DNA of 64,000 nucleotides from Candidula unifasciata (taxonomy: Eukaryota > Mollusca > Gastropoda > Stylommatophora > Geomitridae). The stretch lies in the NCBI GenBank assembly GCA_905116865.2, contig CAJHNH020002017.1, positions 1 through 64,000 of the forward strand, in the 5' to 3' direction. The notes under the pieces were generated by a model. That model saw only the letters and a program-made list of their open reading frames with translations. It searched no databases and was not told where the DNA came from. Of this stretch, positions 34,601-49,500 are shown piece after piece; within the stretch, counting starts at the first letter, position 1; every line of letters starts with the position of its first letter. The position numbers and the translations under genes are program-made.

Positions 34601-37515
34601 CAACAGTTTCCAACGTCTCAACAGTTTCCAACGTCTCAACAGTTTCTAACCTCTCAACAGTTTCCAACCTCTCAACAGTTTACAACCTCTCAACAGTTTA
34701 CAACCTCTCAACAGTTTACAACCTCTCAACAGTTTCCAACCTCTCAACAGTTTCCAACCTCTCAACAGTTTCTAACCTCTCAACAGTTTCCAACCTCTCA
34801 ACAGTTTCCAACCTCTCAACAGTTTCCAACCTCTCAACAGTTTCCAACCTCTCAACAGTTTCCAACGTCTCAACAGTTTCCAACCTCTCAACAGTTTCCA
34901 ACGTCTCAACAGTTTCTAACCTCTCAACAGTTTCCAACCTCTCAACAGTTTACAACCTCTCAACAGTTTACAACCTCTCAACAGTTTACAACCTCTCAAC
35001 AGTTTCCAACCTCTCAACAGTTTCCAACCTCTCAACAGTTTCTAACCTCTCAACAGTTTCCAACCTCTCAACAGTTTCCAACCTCTCAACAGTTTCCAAC
35101 CTCTCAACAGTTTCCAACCTCTCAACAGTTTCTAACCTCTCAACAGTTTCCAACCTCTCAACAGTTTCCAACGTCTCAACAGTTTCCAACGTCTCAACAG
35201 TTTCTAACCTCTCAACAGTTTCCAACCTCTCAACAGTTTACAACCTCTCAACAGTTTACAACCTCTCAACAGTTTACAACCTCTCAACAGTTTCCAACCT
35301 CTCAACAGTTTCCAACCTCTCAACAGTTTCTAACCTCTCAACAGTTTCCAACCTCTCAACAGTTTCCAACCTCTCAACAGTTTCCAACCTCTCAACAGTT
35401 TCCAACGTCTCAACAGTTTCCAACGTCTCAACAGTTTCCAACGTCTCAACAGTTTCCAACCTCTCAACAGTTTCCAACCTCTCAACAGTTTCCAACCTCT
35501 CAACAGTTTCTAACCTCTCAACAGTTTCCAACCTCTCAACAGTTTCCAACCTCTCAGCAGTTTCCAACCTCTCAGCAGTTTACAACCTCTCAGCAGTTTA
35601 CAACCTCTCAACAGTTTACAACCTCTCAGCAGTTTCCAACCTCTCAACAGTTTCCAACCTCTCAACAGTTTCTAACCTCTCAACAGTTTACAACCTCTCA
35701 ACAGTTTACAACCTCTCAACAGTTTACAACCTCTCAGCAGTTTACAACCTCTCAGCAGTTTACAACCTCTCAACAGTTTCTAACCTCTCAACAGTTTACA
35801 ACCTCTCAACAGTTTACAACCTCTCAACAGTTTACAACCTCTCAACAGTTTACAACCTCTCAACAGTTTACAACCTCTCAACAGTTTACAACCTCTCAAC
35901 AGTTTACAACCTCTCAACATTTTACAACCTCTCAGCAGTTTCTAACCTCTCAACAGTTTACAACCTCTCAACAGTTTCTAACCTCTCAACAGTTTCCAAC
36001 CTCTCAACAGTTTCCAACCTCTCAGCAGTTTACAACCTCTCAGCAGTTTACAACCTCTCAACAGTTTCCAACCTCTCAACAGTTTCTAACCTCTCAACAG
36101 TTTACAACCTCTCAACAGTTTACAACCTCTCAACAGTTTACAACCTCTCAGCAGTTTACAACCTCTCAGCAGTTTACAACCTCTCAACAGTTTCTAACCT
36201 CTCAACAGTTTACAACCTCTCAACAGTTTACAACCTCTCAACAGTTTACAACCTCTCAACAGTTTACAACCTCTCAACAGTTTACAACCTCTCAACAGTT
36301 TACAACCTCTCAACAGTTTACAACCTCTCAACACTTTACAACCTCTCAGCAGTTTCTAACCTCTCAACAGTTTACAACCTCTCAACAGTTTCTAACCTCT
36401 CAACAGTTTACAACCTCTCAACAGTTTACAACGTCTCAGTAGCTGTCGCATTAGCTGAGATTTTTATTTGGTGACATCCAGTTTAACCAAATTACTGCCA
36501 TCCACATTTGTTTTTGTTTGTTTATTAGGTTGGCTTTGAGATTGGCCGCAAAACAAATTCCTTTTGTTTGGTGGGCCACGGATGTAAAAAAGTTGAGGAA
36601 CAATGCTATATAGAATCAAGAACAAGCTCATTTACCATGAATTTAACTCCTTGAGTACCAGAAGGTTTTACCGGAGATTCCTGTGTTTATAAATAACCAA
36701 TAGGAAAAACACCTATGTATTGTTTTCAAAGACGCTAAACACTAGAAAGCCAGATTTCTTAAAATACTGTGACCGATTACAAAAAGGATTTTACATGTTG
36801 GATTCACAGTACTAATTATGCATTATACGCTGTTTGGGAATGAAAGAGTCCCAATAAACTAATTATTGGAGATACTGATAAATGAAACTGTGGTAGGGAA
36901 GGAGTTAAACTTTTACCTCAAAAGCATCCCACCTATGCAAAACAGAGAGGAAAATATTGTAGGCCTATAGCAGCACCGAAGTGACTAATTAGGCGTGTTT
37001 GCTTCAAACTCGGGGTGCTTTTGCCTGAGAAGCGAGAAACCAAGTCTGGATACAAATAAGCAAGATGTGGAAAATGGATGTGTGTGCATGCAAAACTCAG
37101 ATTCTGCAACAAGACCAACATCCAGAAGTGAAAGAACAACCAGAACTTACTTCTGGAGTTTAAAGCAGGTGAACACTAAAAAGAAGCAGAATGTTGATAT
37201 TGCTGTATAAACTAAACTGTGTGCACTTTACCAGTGTATTTATATATATACTTTATTTACATTATTATTATAGACATAGTATGTGTTAGGTATGTATAAT
37301 TGCTTTGTTAACATTCTCTTCACCCACAGCTCCTTACTGGCTGGCTTTGTCCGTGGTTGAGTTTCTCATCGTGCAAGTGTTTACTGTGTCTGCGTTTTAC
37401 ATAACTCGACGCCTCAATGAGATCAGCACCCTTGATTCAGTTCGCTGGTCACAGAAACGGGATCTTTGGTGGTAAGTCTGTCGTCAGCTACTCTTTCTTT
37501 CTTTCTTTCTTTATT

Positions 37516-37567
<52 letters not shown>

Positions 37568-40500
37568 TTTTTCTTTCTTGTATCTGAATGAATAAATCAA
37601 GAATTGACACCAGTGCACTCAGGACATTCCCGTATGTGCTCCGTCCCCTTCTTCAGTAGCCAACAAACTGTTGACATGCTAACAGTACCAGTTGCAACCT
37701 GATTTAAAGTCTGTTTCCCCCTCAGTGTTGAATATCTTCCAGAACCTAGTCACTTCCCGTTGAATTAGTTTTTCAATGTATGGCAGATTCTCTATCTGTT
37801 CTACTGCACTGTACATTTTATCCCAGATAGCCTTTACCATATTACTTTATAAATAATAACAAGAAGAACTCCACAGGGGAGCATGTACAGCAGGAGTCCA
37901 CCAATCATCAGTAGAAGATCCTTCGTCACTACCTCAAGGACCAAGTGACAAGCTTACGGTTGGTTCATCGGACACATGTTAGACTTTGGCAGAGAGATAC
38001 TGGCAGACATCTATCGGACACTTTGGCTTTTAAGGGATAAGAAGCTCCTTTCCCTTAGGGACTCAGACCTGACTACCGAGGTCCATCCCCCACGAGGTAC
38101 CGTTGCGTCCAGAGCCAGCTCGAAGCTCTTTCAGCAGCTTCGCCCAGTTGTTTTAGTGACCGTTTATGCCCGTTTCTTCACAAGCCCAGCTGTTTTAGCA
38201 CATTGTTAGTGGAAGTGGAGATAAGACCTGTTGTGCCAACCTCGACGGCGAAGATTTTTACTGAGTACGCTTTGTCTCTCCTCAGACCGGCCACGAGATC
38301 CCATACTTCTCGAGCTTGTACAGGTGATTTTCTTTCATCCGCAACTCGTACGGCACGGTCAGCTCTATAAGTACGAGCTGACGTTTTTCCGTTGAGTGCA
38401 GGACTATATCTGGTCTCAGGCCGTTCTTCCGGATTGACTGTGGGTACATCTCGAAATCAGGCAGGTCGACAGCCAGTAACCAGTCCCTGGCACAGTCAAG
38501 TATTGATGGAGCGTATGCGACCTTGTTGACTTTATCTTTAGAAATCTGCCCAGCCTTGAGGAAGAGCATTGGGGCGATGACAGGACTGGCCCTCGCGTTA
38601 GCCCTCATCCTGGCTTGGTCCACAACGTTCACTTTTTAGGACTTTGTTGTGGCGCCAAGTATATCGTCCCTTTCCTAAGGCTTTTTTTTTTTGCACGCGG
38701 ACAGTACATGCTTGAGCATCTGCTTAGCTCTGCATAGAGGACATGTTGGGTCGGCGGTCGCATGCTATTTCACCATATTGGCGCCAGAGAGTAATACATC
38801 ATACCAGATCTTATGACAAAGCTCAGCCGCAGTGGGGCCATTCGCCAGGTCTCACACCATGTGAGTACTCATGGCAAGGCGCTCTCGAGACCGATCCACT
38901 AGACTTGCTGCGACTGCTTAGCGGTTTTCTTGACCCAAGTCTCGTTTTAAGTGACCCTTGTCTGCGTTCTTTGGCCGTGGCTTTTGACCACCAACGGACT
39001 TTTCCATGCCCTAGGCCACATCAGTCGGTTTGCATGTAATGCATGTAATGTAGCTCACTGCCCAGAGGAGCCGCAGCAACCAATCAATCTATAAATTTGT
39101 TCATTGCCTTGCTCATTGTATTTGAAATTATTTATTATCTGCATAGTATAACTGCTCATGCTCAAGTTCTAAAAACATACAAGAGAATAAAGAAGACTTG
39201 TATACTGCTTCAGCCTCAGAAAGTTTTCATAGCTGATTTTCTATGAAAAAAAACCAGGCATGTTACTTGCAGGTATCCCCGTATGGGTTCCAGGGCCCCA
39301 TTATGAAGGGAAAAAAAGAATGGGCACACTGCCCCCAACAAGCATGTCCTAACTAAGAGTAAACTATTTAGAGATGTTTTGTTCAAAGTCAGACTGCATC
39401 TACCTGAGAGGCGAGGTACCAACAGTCTGCATATGAATAAGCCAGAGCTGCAAAACAGATGTGTACACAATGCCTTAGGTTCTGGAGCAGGACCAAAATA
39501 CAGAAGTGAACAAACAACCAGAACTTTAAACGTTAGTTTACAGCCAGTGAGCACGAAGAAAAGAAGATTCGCAAAGAAGGGATTACACAATAGAAATAGC
39601 CAGAGTTCCATAATGTGATGTGATCAAGTACAGAGTAACAAGAACATGAAGCAGTGGTTGGGATTGGTAGAAAACAACCACTTGCATATATTGCATAGCA
39701 TAGGAATGAAAGAGTTAAAAGTAATTTGAAAAACAAAGTGTGGTTTGGCATGCTCACATACTAAAACCTTGTCTGTCAGGTTTGTATTCTCAACACTCTC
39801 TTTATGGCAGTGGTCAGCTTATTTGCACCATGAGAAACGGCTAAATAGCTTTAATATACAATGCCTAAGAAGAATACTTGGCTTTATTTGGCAACACAAG
39901 ATAACAAATAGGGAGGAATTGGAAAGAGCAGGTATTTCAACGGTCTTCTCAGTGGTCAGTCTGAGGGCTTACTTGGCTGGTCACACCTGGAGGATGGTAG
40001 AGTCCCTAAGCATATCCTTAAAAATTCAAACCTGTGAAATGAGATGCCTAAGAAAAGCTGCCAACTTAACCATCTGAGACAAAGTTAGAAATTATCCAAC
40101 AGACTGTAGGAACAACACCATGCAGCAAGTTCATTGAAAAACAGAAGATCAGATGGTTTGGTCATCTAGTAAGAATGCAGTCAGAACAACTAACTACCAA
40201 CGCAGATACTACAAATGAAAAGATCTGAAATGAAAGGAAGAGGCCGCCCTAGGAGAAGATGGATTGATGATATTAAGTAGATTCTACATCAACATGGAAT
40301 GACAATAGCCAATTCTGCCGATCAACCAATTGATCACAGACTTCCTTCCCACAACACTTAACAGCAAAAGTGAAAATTGATGATGGTGACGACTGTGCCA
40401 TTCAGCACATAGGCAACTATGAACCTCTTCACCACAGTGAAAAGACAGAAAATGCAGCGGTACAGACATGTAATAAAGTTTTATGGCCTCTCAAAATTAA

Positions 40501-43500
40501 TACTACAGGGCTCAGTAGGAAGGAAGAGGAGAAGAAGCAGACCAAGAAAGACATGGATACAGAACTTGACTGACCGGACAGACCCTAAGCGTGCAACCAT
40601 GAAGTCCATCGGATCTGACCGTCGGAAGTGGAGGGGACTGATCGGGCAGTCAGCAGCAACTGGTGACCCAATGACACGCAGTGTCATTAGCAGATATTTG
40701 GCTTTATAGAAGAATGATGAGAACATCCTGCACAGATAAAAAGAGCAGCGAACATGTCTTGAAAGAAACTGACACACGGAGATTACTAATTGCCCACATC
40801 AGAAGGAGACAATCGGTATTCTTTGGTCATGTCTTGAGAAGGAGAAAACTGGAGTAGATCGTGAGATTGGGAAAGTTGGAGCGGTAAAGAGGCAGAGAGA
40901 GACTGAGAGAAAAGATGCTAGACAATCTGATATCATGGCATGGAAGACCATCTGTGTCATCATTGATAGAAACTACACTTTACAGAAGGTTGTACATAGA
41001 AATGACAGCCAAGGCCACATGGCATAGACTGTAAAAATGAGAAGGTTGGAATACCCTAGACATATAAAAAGAGCAGTGATGATGTTGTGAAAGAAACTGA
41101 CTCATAGAGAATACTAACTGCCCACATTGGAAGGAGACAATCCACATTCTTTGGTCACGTGATGAGAAAGAGAAAGGGGAGTACATCCTGATAGTTGAAA
41201 GTTGGTAAGAGGCCTCAGAGAGAGACCAAGAGAGAAGATGCTGGACAGTTGGACATCATAGAATGAAAGGTCATCTTTGCCAGTGTTGATAGAAAGTGCA
41301 CGACACAGAAGGTTGTTCATAACATGATTGCCAACACTGCATTGCATGGACTGTAAAAAGAAGTTTGCTATTGCTTTCTGAACAGTCAGTGCCCCATACA
41401 TACCGTTGTCAGAATTAACACAAAATGGTCCACCAAATATCAATGTCAGGCTTGGACATTAACAAAAGAACACGAGAGAAGACTGACCACCTGTGAAATG
41501 AGATGTTTGAGAATGGCTGCAAATAAAACCAGAAGAGATCGAGTGAGAAACGATGTGATTACAAGAACTATTGGAACCATACCCATCGTTAAATTTATTG
41601 AGAAGCAAAGAAATAAATGGTTTGGTCACCTAATGAGAATGGAACCAATGATGCCGGCATACAACATGAGCATACAACATGAAAATCGAAACACCAAGAG
41701 GCAGAGGAAGACCAAGAAGAAGATGGATTGAAGGAGTCACGGACAACTTGAGACTTCATAACATCACGGCATATGAAGCGACTGAGCGCGCCCTGGCTCG
41801 GTTGCCGATCATCTGATAGACTGCGACGCCTAGCGGCACAATCAGATTTTGACAAAAGAAAGAAGGTCCACCAAATTGTCTTCAGCTGAAACAAACTAGA
41901 TATTTTGGAATGAAACTGCAGCGGCAACCCCTAAGCCACAAATGACGATTTACTTGTTACTTGTTGTCTGTATCGGCATTCTAGCACATTGGCCCCAGAA
42001 ATGGCCCCCCAGAACCCACACTGGAAGGGAAGTAACTAAACAAAAAGCAGACTTGGACTAGAAATCTCAGAGCTGAGGGGAAGAAAAAGATGTGTACAAA
42101 TACAGCTGAATGTTTCAGCCAAGAGTCTTCATCTTCTTGATACTAAAAGAGTTAATAGATTTAAAAAAAACTTTAGTTTTGTGTTTCTAAATACGTTCTC
42201 TTTGAATTTCTGTTTTCACAGCATTGTGGTTGTATTTGAGCTGTCAGCTTTTGGAACATTCATCTATGACCTGACCATGCAGATTCGTATGTAACAAACT
42301 GTGTCCGTTAGCTAGTGACTGTATGATGTTTCTTTTTGTAAGGCTTGTTCGATGATGTCTCCTTTGGTGTGAATTCAATTTCCCCATATGGGTTCCAGGG
42401 CCTTCTAACGAGCATGTTGTAAAAGTCGACTTATTAGGGATTTGCCAGATTTGGATGAAATGGACTGAAAGGTGGAAACATCAGTCTAGCTGTAAACCAC
42501 AACACGACCTGCCAGCCACCCTTTTAAGTGTAGAAGAAGGGGGAAAAGTTCCAGTGGTCATAAGAGCTGTGCTTTGAGACCAATGAAGCATTACCAGCTT
42601 TGATGGGGTTTCATACTGGATGACGATGCCACATTGGCAGCATCTCAGGATCAAGGGTCAATCTTCCAATGAAGCAAAAGCCTCACTCAACCATCTCATG
42701 CCAAACCCTATATAGACCTATTCAGGATTTATTGGTTCTTGTAGCAAGAGTTTTTCTGTAGGATGAAGAAGCACCACTCCCCCACCATTGATTGAATAGC
42801 TAGAGTTTTTCTGTAGGAGGAAGAAGCACCACTCCCCCACCACTGATTGAATAGCTAGAGTTTTTCTGTAGGATGAAGAAGCACCACTTCCCCACCACTG
42901 ATTGAATAGCTAGTTTTTCTGTAGGATGAAGAAGCACCACTTCCCCACCACTGATTGAATCTCAAACCTTCATAATTGCTGCAGTGAGATCACTCCACCA
43001 TTGTAGAAACATCTGAGATTTTTTTGAGTGTGTTGTTTATGTAAGGAAGCTTGATACAGTAAATTTGCGGGGAAGTAACGCAGTAGTATAGATTGTAAAA
43101 ATTGTCTTGTATAAATTCCTGAGCCTTATTTTGGTTGGCAAATAATAATAGATCCACTGTCACTTAACAAGCATGTCTAAAAAGGTAACTAACAAAGGTT
43201 TTATGTTGGGCTGAAAGAGGCAGATATAGCAGCTTAGCTGTAAACCACAACACAACATGCCAACTACCCTTATACGTATGAACATAGAGAAACAACAGAA
43301 GTTTCAGTTGTAAAGCTTAGCTTTTTAATATTTTGTATTTATTTAATATTTTGACAGTTGGAGATCGAGAAAGTGGATGCAGTGCAATATTTGTAAGTAT
43401 TTGTTGTTGTTGCAAATGCCTGTAAATATTAAACACTCAATTCTTGGAACAAGGTTGAAGTCCAGAAGTAGATGAAGAACCAGGATGTTCCACTGGCATT

Positions 43501-46500
43501 TACTGGTGATGCACATGAAGAAGAAAAAGAAGAATTATACTCAACTTGGGACACCTGGCATTTATTGTTACATTTCGTTCTGTATGTTAGCCCTTTTCTG
43601 GTTACAGTAGAGCTGGTAGCCAAATAGATCAGTGAATAGTCTTTTAAATGGAAAGGAATCATCAGTAATCAGTCAGTCAGTTTCAGAGAAACATGGATTA
43701 AGAAACATCTTTTTCATGGGGGTTCCAGAAAGAATAGATCCCTCCCTCTAAACAAGCATATAACAGGTGACTGACTAATTATGGGTTTCCTGAAATACTG
43801 CGTGTCTGATGCTCATATTTGAATCCTCACTGAAAATATGGCTTGTGTACACTGTTGAAAGATTCCCCCTGTGGGAAAAGACTAGCGCTCTGTGGGGATA
43901 TCCCTGGGCAACGGAAGAGATTTTTAACCAAGATTATAACTTATTTTATTAACATAATTTTTTTTTGTTTAATAAACTATTATAGTTTTACTTGATGGGT
44001 TGCTGACTTTGTGTTTTCTGTTCACAGTCTTACCAGCAAGTTGTATATTCGCCCGCACTCATTTCCCTGATGGTAAGTCTGCCAAAACAAATGATAGCAT
44101 TTCAAGCAGATTAATTATATCTTCTTCTTCTTCGCGTTCACCAGCTGTACACTCTGGTGGAAGGTTCTGGTTGCTCGTCCACTACTGAACTGCAGTCCTG
44201 CTCCAGAACCTGAGTGTTGCGTGTGCATCAGTTTTACAGATCTCATTCTCTTGAATACAGACTGTTGGTTCCTTGCCTCTCCGGCAGATGCACTCCGACT
44301 TCAAAGGAAGCTCCCCAATTAGTCGACTCTTACTACATGCATTTGGGGAGGCAGTGGGTCTATTCTTGTTTTCCCCACAATGGGGCCCCGGAACCCACAC
44401 GGGGGATTAATTATATGAATTGTGATATCATCTTTGAGGTAATCTTTTACTGGCTGTAAACATCATTTGCGTCAGTATTTGATAAGTCTTTCACTACAGT
44501 TAACATAGTTTTATCAACATTCAAGCATTCTTTTGTGACTTATTAACATGATTTGCACCACCATTCTTCTCTCTCTACACTTGTACCATCATCGTGACAC
44601 AATACATTAACTGTGATCTTGTTTGTCCATTAAGGCAGATAGGTAAAGCATACACTTTGTATTTTGTTTGCAGTGTATTCTATCTATAGTTCCATAATTT
44701 GCTGTGTCATGTTGTCACTGAGTTACTGTTGGCTCTTTGGTCAAGTTGCTGTTGGCTCTTTGGTCAAGTTGCTGTTGGCTCTTCGGTCAAGTTACTGTTG
44801 GCTCTTCAGTCAAGTTACTGTTGGCTCTTTTCTCGAGTTACTGTTTGGTCAGGTCTTTCCATTTCTGGTGATTAAATGTCTTAATTTTAGTGTTTTTAAT
44901 ATTGGAGGCCTGTTCAGTCTGCAGAATGTTGGATCTGCAACTTTCTTGGCCTGGTTCATCTCCTCCTCCTTTGTGTGAAGTCCACTAGTAGGCAGCTGAT
45001 TCTTATTTCTTTCTTTTATCTTCTCACTGATACCAGGTTGTAGGCCAGTGTCCTGGTTTTTCTCTGTTTGTCTTGCACTTCTCGGCTGGCTGGGGTTATG
45101 GATTTGCTTATCTTCTTGCAGGCTTCAGCTACACCATTTATCCACTTCTTTCCTTGTCTTCCTCTCGCCTTTCTCCCAGATGTTTTGCTATAAAAAATCT
45201 CAGATGCACTTAGGTCTTGCCACATTCTCACTAGATGGCTGAATCATTTCATTCTTTGCCTGTTAGTATAAATCACATGTTCTTATTAAAATGTTCTCTC
45301 TAATGCTGTTCATAACCCTATCCTTTTTGTGTGTTGTTAGTGACCTTACGGAGACAAGATTCACAGTTAGTTATTTTCCATTCTGTTCTTTGTCTATGTT
45401 TGGCATTGATAAGATAAGTAGGGTTAAGAGTCATAGTCATCATCATCAAGTGCTTTGCCAGCTGGCTTTTGGTATGCAGTTGATTACAAAGCCATCATCA
45501 TATTCAGAATGCTTAGCAACTGGCAAAGCCAATAATACTTCACATCTCACGATCTCTAACGGAACTGATTACAGGCTGCAGTGTCTGTATTTGGTATCAT
45601 CATCATCATACCAAGGGCGTTTCCTACTGGCATGGGTGATCATGCCTCTCCACAACCTGTGATCTTCAGCAAGTGCATCAGTTCATGTGCTGACACCCCT
45701 CCATGCCACGGCAAGAAGCTGTCAAGAGTCTTCTTTTGCTGTCTTCCTCTTATCTCTCTTTCCACAGGTCTTTCCAGTCGTCACAACTTGTTCCAGTTTT
45801 CGTATTCATATGGCACCATGAATTATTACTGTGTCTGATGTTTGTGATAAGTTGTCCCCGAACCCTAGCCCCTTTTAAAACATGTTTGTTTTGTGTGACT
45901 CAGTATTCGGTACAAATTAAAGTAAAAGACTCTTCGGGCATATTGGGTTTATAGAGCTAGCCTATATTTATTAGAACAGTCGACACTTGGTGGGTAATAT
46001 GGTCAGCATTACACCGACCGCCTTAACTTCCCAGCGTCTAGCCGCAACGTCACAACGGCTAGTATTTGGTATACAGTTGATAAAAGGCTTGCCATCATTA
46101 TCTAGTGCCTCTGTCAACAGGCATAGAAAAGTAGGCTGATTTTCTCCAGTAAAATGGAGGACAGACCGTGTCTGTATATGAATTCTGGTATACAGGCTCA
46201 TCTTCAAGTCGCTTGGCTTTTAGGATATGCAGTCATGTAAATTTACATCTCACAGTTACCTTCCAAAAATGGGGTTATAGACTACAGTTTATGTTTCTGG
46301 TATACTGCTTCTTCTTCTCATTTAGCGACTGTAAACTCTGGCGGTAAGTTCTGGTTGTTCATCCACTTCTGGACAGAACCTGAGTTTTGTTTGCACATCC
46401 ATTTTACACATCTGGTTTATTTTTATACAGACTGCTGGTTTTTTGCCTCCCAGGCAAAAAGTCTACCCAAAGTATTTCAGGATCCTCGCTGGTGCTACGG

Positions 46501-49500
46501 AGTTTGTGCACTGCGCTTGTTTGTTCAGACTCAAGCTTGAGTTAGAAGTATAACGGAGCACTTATGGGTTACACCCATGTGCAATGATGTTGATCCGTCG
46601 ACTAAACTAAACTAGACTGGATTTTAGGCAAGACAGGTGCACTCCGATTTCAAGGGAACAACTTTAATTAGTAGTACATGTTAATTAGTGTACATTAGGT
46701 CTGTTCTACTCCTCCACCCCCCCCCCCCCCCCATCATATTGGGACCCTGGAACCCACACATAGATCTGGTTTGCAGTTGATTACAAGCTCATTGACATCA
46801 CCATCATCATCAATGTCATCATCATCATCACCTTATGGCTTGCCAGCTGACTTATTTCTTCCCCGGCAGATACTAAAACTGCTCCTGCCGATCTGGGTGA
46901 TGCTGGTTGTGTTTCAACCCCATGTCACGGTCTCTGAGAAGGATGATGTGCTTGCTGCGTACAGTGAAGAAGGAGTGAGTCTCTTGTGCATTTGTTGTCT
47001 TTTTCTTTATTTGTATACATAAACCAATTTTTTAAAGAAATGTATGAAGGAAGTAATTAATAAACATGAATGAAACAGAGAAATGAATGGAAGACAAATC
47101 AGTAAACATGAATGAAGCAGAGATATGAATGGAAGTCAAATTAGTAAACATGAGTGAAGCAGAGAAATGAATAGAAGACATTCCCTTGGGTCTAAAAATG
47201 TATACAGGAACTCATACCACAACTAGGGAAGCTGAGATATTATTCCCGATACCGATCAAATGACATTTGGATTATTAAAAAATACAGGGCCGCAGAGAAT
47301 TAAATGAAAAACATTCCCCTTGTTACACTGATTCGTACCATGGCCCTGTTGCTATGCGACTGCCAAAGGAAAATTACGACCTAATAACTTTAAAAGTTGA
47401 AATTGTTTCCCAGATCTCGTATGTCATGTCCTAAACATTGGCACGCACAAAACATAACTAATAATGCCATTATACCAAAGCTGGTATATTTATCTTGAGG
47501 GGCGGGGTGAGGCTCACGGTCTACCTCCCTCATCTTGTACTGCCCTAAACTGTCAAGTGGTAAATACAGACAGCAGTAAAGATAGGACAGCATATCATTA
47601 TTTTATTGTCATTGTCTGTGGCTTAGGTGTTACAAACGCACTTGGTAATGCTAGGGTGCCGGGTTCGATCCCAGCTGCAGTCTGTTTGTCTTGCGTTGGT
47701 TTTGACAGTGGTACCGAGAGCTGACCATTTATAAAGCAGTAACGTAAAATTTGCCTTTTAAAAAAATCGCAGGGGCCCAAAAAAATACTGGGGTTGGTTC
47801 TGCAGCATCATGTAAAGGGTAGCAACTAACTTTTAACTGTCATTAACCTGACTGCACGGCGACCAGGTGACGAACTCCTTGTGGTCTGGGTTCGATCCCG
47901 GGGGTAGGCAGAAAAGCCATATTTCTGCCAGATTTACGGTATCTATCAAGGAAGAAGGGTTGAGATATCCATAGTACCGAGCCAAAGGGTTTACAACTCA
48001 TGGTTTCTGGGTATTTTTTTTTTAAACTGTCAGCCTTTTTTGAGCATTCATAATTTAATCTAGCTGTCTCCGATGTCTACAGCATTCAGTTAAAAAACCA
48101 CTACTCACTGCTTTCAAGTTCTTCCCAAAGTCTCCGCTAATATTCAAGAGTGACTGGCATAGAGTTTTAACCTTCCAGTACTCTTCTCTAGGTATACTGA
48201 TAACAGTAGACATGAAGGCAGAAGCCAAAGATATACCTAATGAAATCATATATCCTGGAAGCGATAATTTTTCGTCTTCACTGACTGTAAACTTCATAAA
48301 GTTCTGGTTGTTCTACCACTTCTGAACTTTAGTCTTGTTCCAGAACCTTTGAGTTTTGCATACACATCTGTTTTACAAATATGGCTTATTTTATTATAAG
48401 CTTTAATTAAGTTTGCTTTTGTTTGTTTTTAATGCAGATTGTTGGCTCTTCACCTCTCAGGCATATTCACTATGACTTCAAAGGAAACTCGCCCAATTAG
48501 TTGCCTACTATGACATGCTTGCTAGTGGGGGCAGTGGGTCTATCCCCCCCAAATGGGTCCCCGGATCCTACACATGGAGGAAACGACCATAGAATTTAAC
48601 TTGCTTTTTAATGACATGTTTGCCAAAAAAATGAATACCAGGAAATGTACTGGGAGTTTAAGTGGCCAGCAAGATATTAGCTATAACACTCACCAAGTGA
48701 CATTTGGATTATAAAAAGCATATAAAAAGGTCCTGTTTATCTGACAATAATATTGCTTGTACATTTGTATATTTACATATGAACAGATTTTATATTTACA
48801 AGATATTATTATTTTTAATCTAGCAAACGTATGGATCAATATTCAGCGACGACCAGGCATATCGACAACTCTACCACCCAGGAGAAAATTTTATATATTC
48901 CACACCTATCTCTCCACCCTCTGGTTCCCCTATGATGTACGATGCGGCCCTGCCAGCATATGCTTATGCGAACCCGTCTCTGGTGCGCTCCAGTCTTCAG
49001 CCCATCGCTGAGGAGCATGCTGAAGAGAAGCAGGAGAAAGCCAAGGCTGTGGATGGGACAAATGTAAGTAAATTTTGGCGGAAAGTTCTGGTTGTTTGTC
49101 CACTCCTGAACTCTAGTCCTGTTCCAGAACAGAAGTGTTGCATAAGTAAGTAAAGGTCCCTTTTTCACGTCTTTAATCGTAAAAAGGCATATAGGGCTAG
49201 ACCTATATTTTTATAGACCAATCGGCACAAAGTGTGTGATGTTGTTAGCATCACGCCAGCCGCCTTTACTTCTCGGGACTGCACCCGGTACCCACTCAAT
49301 GCTGGGTCGATCTGGGAGTCAAGGTCATTTTTTAAAAAAAGTCAGGCTCCGCCAGGGAGCAAACCCATGACCTTCGGATCCGCACACGAGCATCTAGCCG
49401 CTATGCCAAGGTGACTCCCTGAGTGTTGCATGCGTATCCATTTTACAAATCTGACCATTGGTTGTGTGCCTCTCAGGCAGATGCACTCAGGCAGATGCAC

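Noticed and set aside
33850..36474. 874-codon open frame of SNLSTV repeats (and ERLETV frames on the other strand) as a repetitive protein gene
   Set aside because: The 18 bp unit is a multiple of three, so both strands are open by arithmetic. It sits between exons 4 and 5, and the frame has no distinct start or end domain.
38282..38632. 116-codon frame as a free-standing nuclease gene
   Set aside because: Flanking matching blocks lie in other frames and it is antisense in an intron, so a decayed retroelement explains it better.
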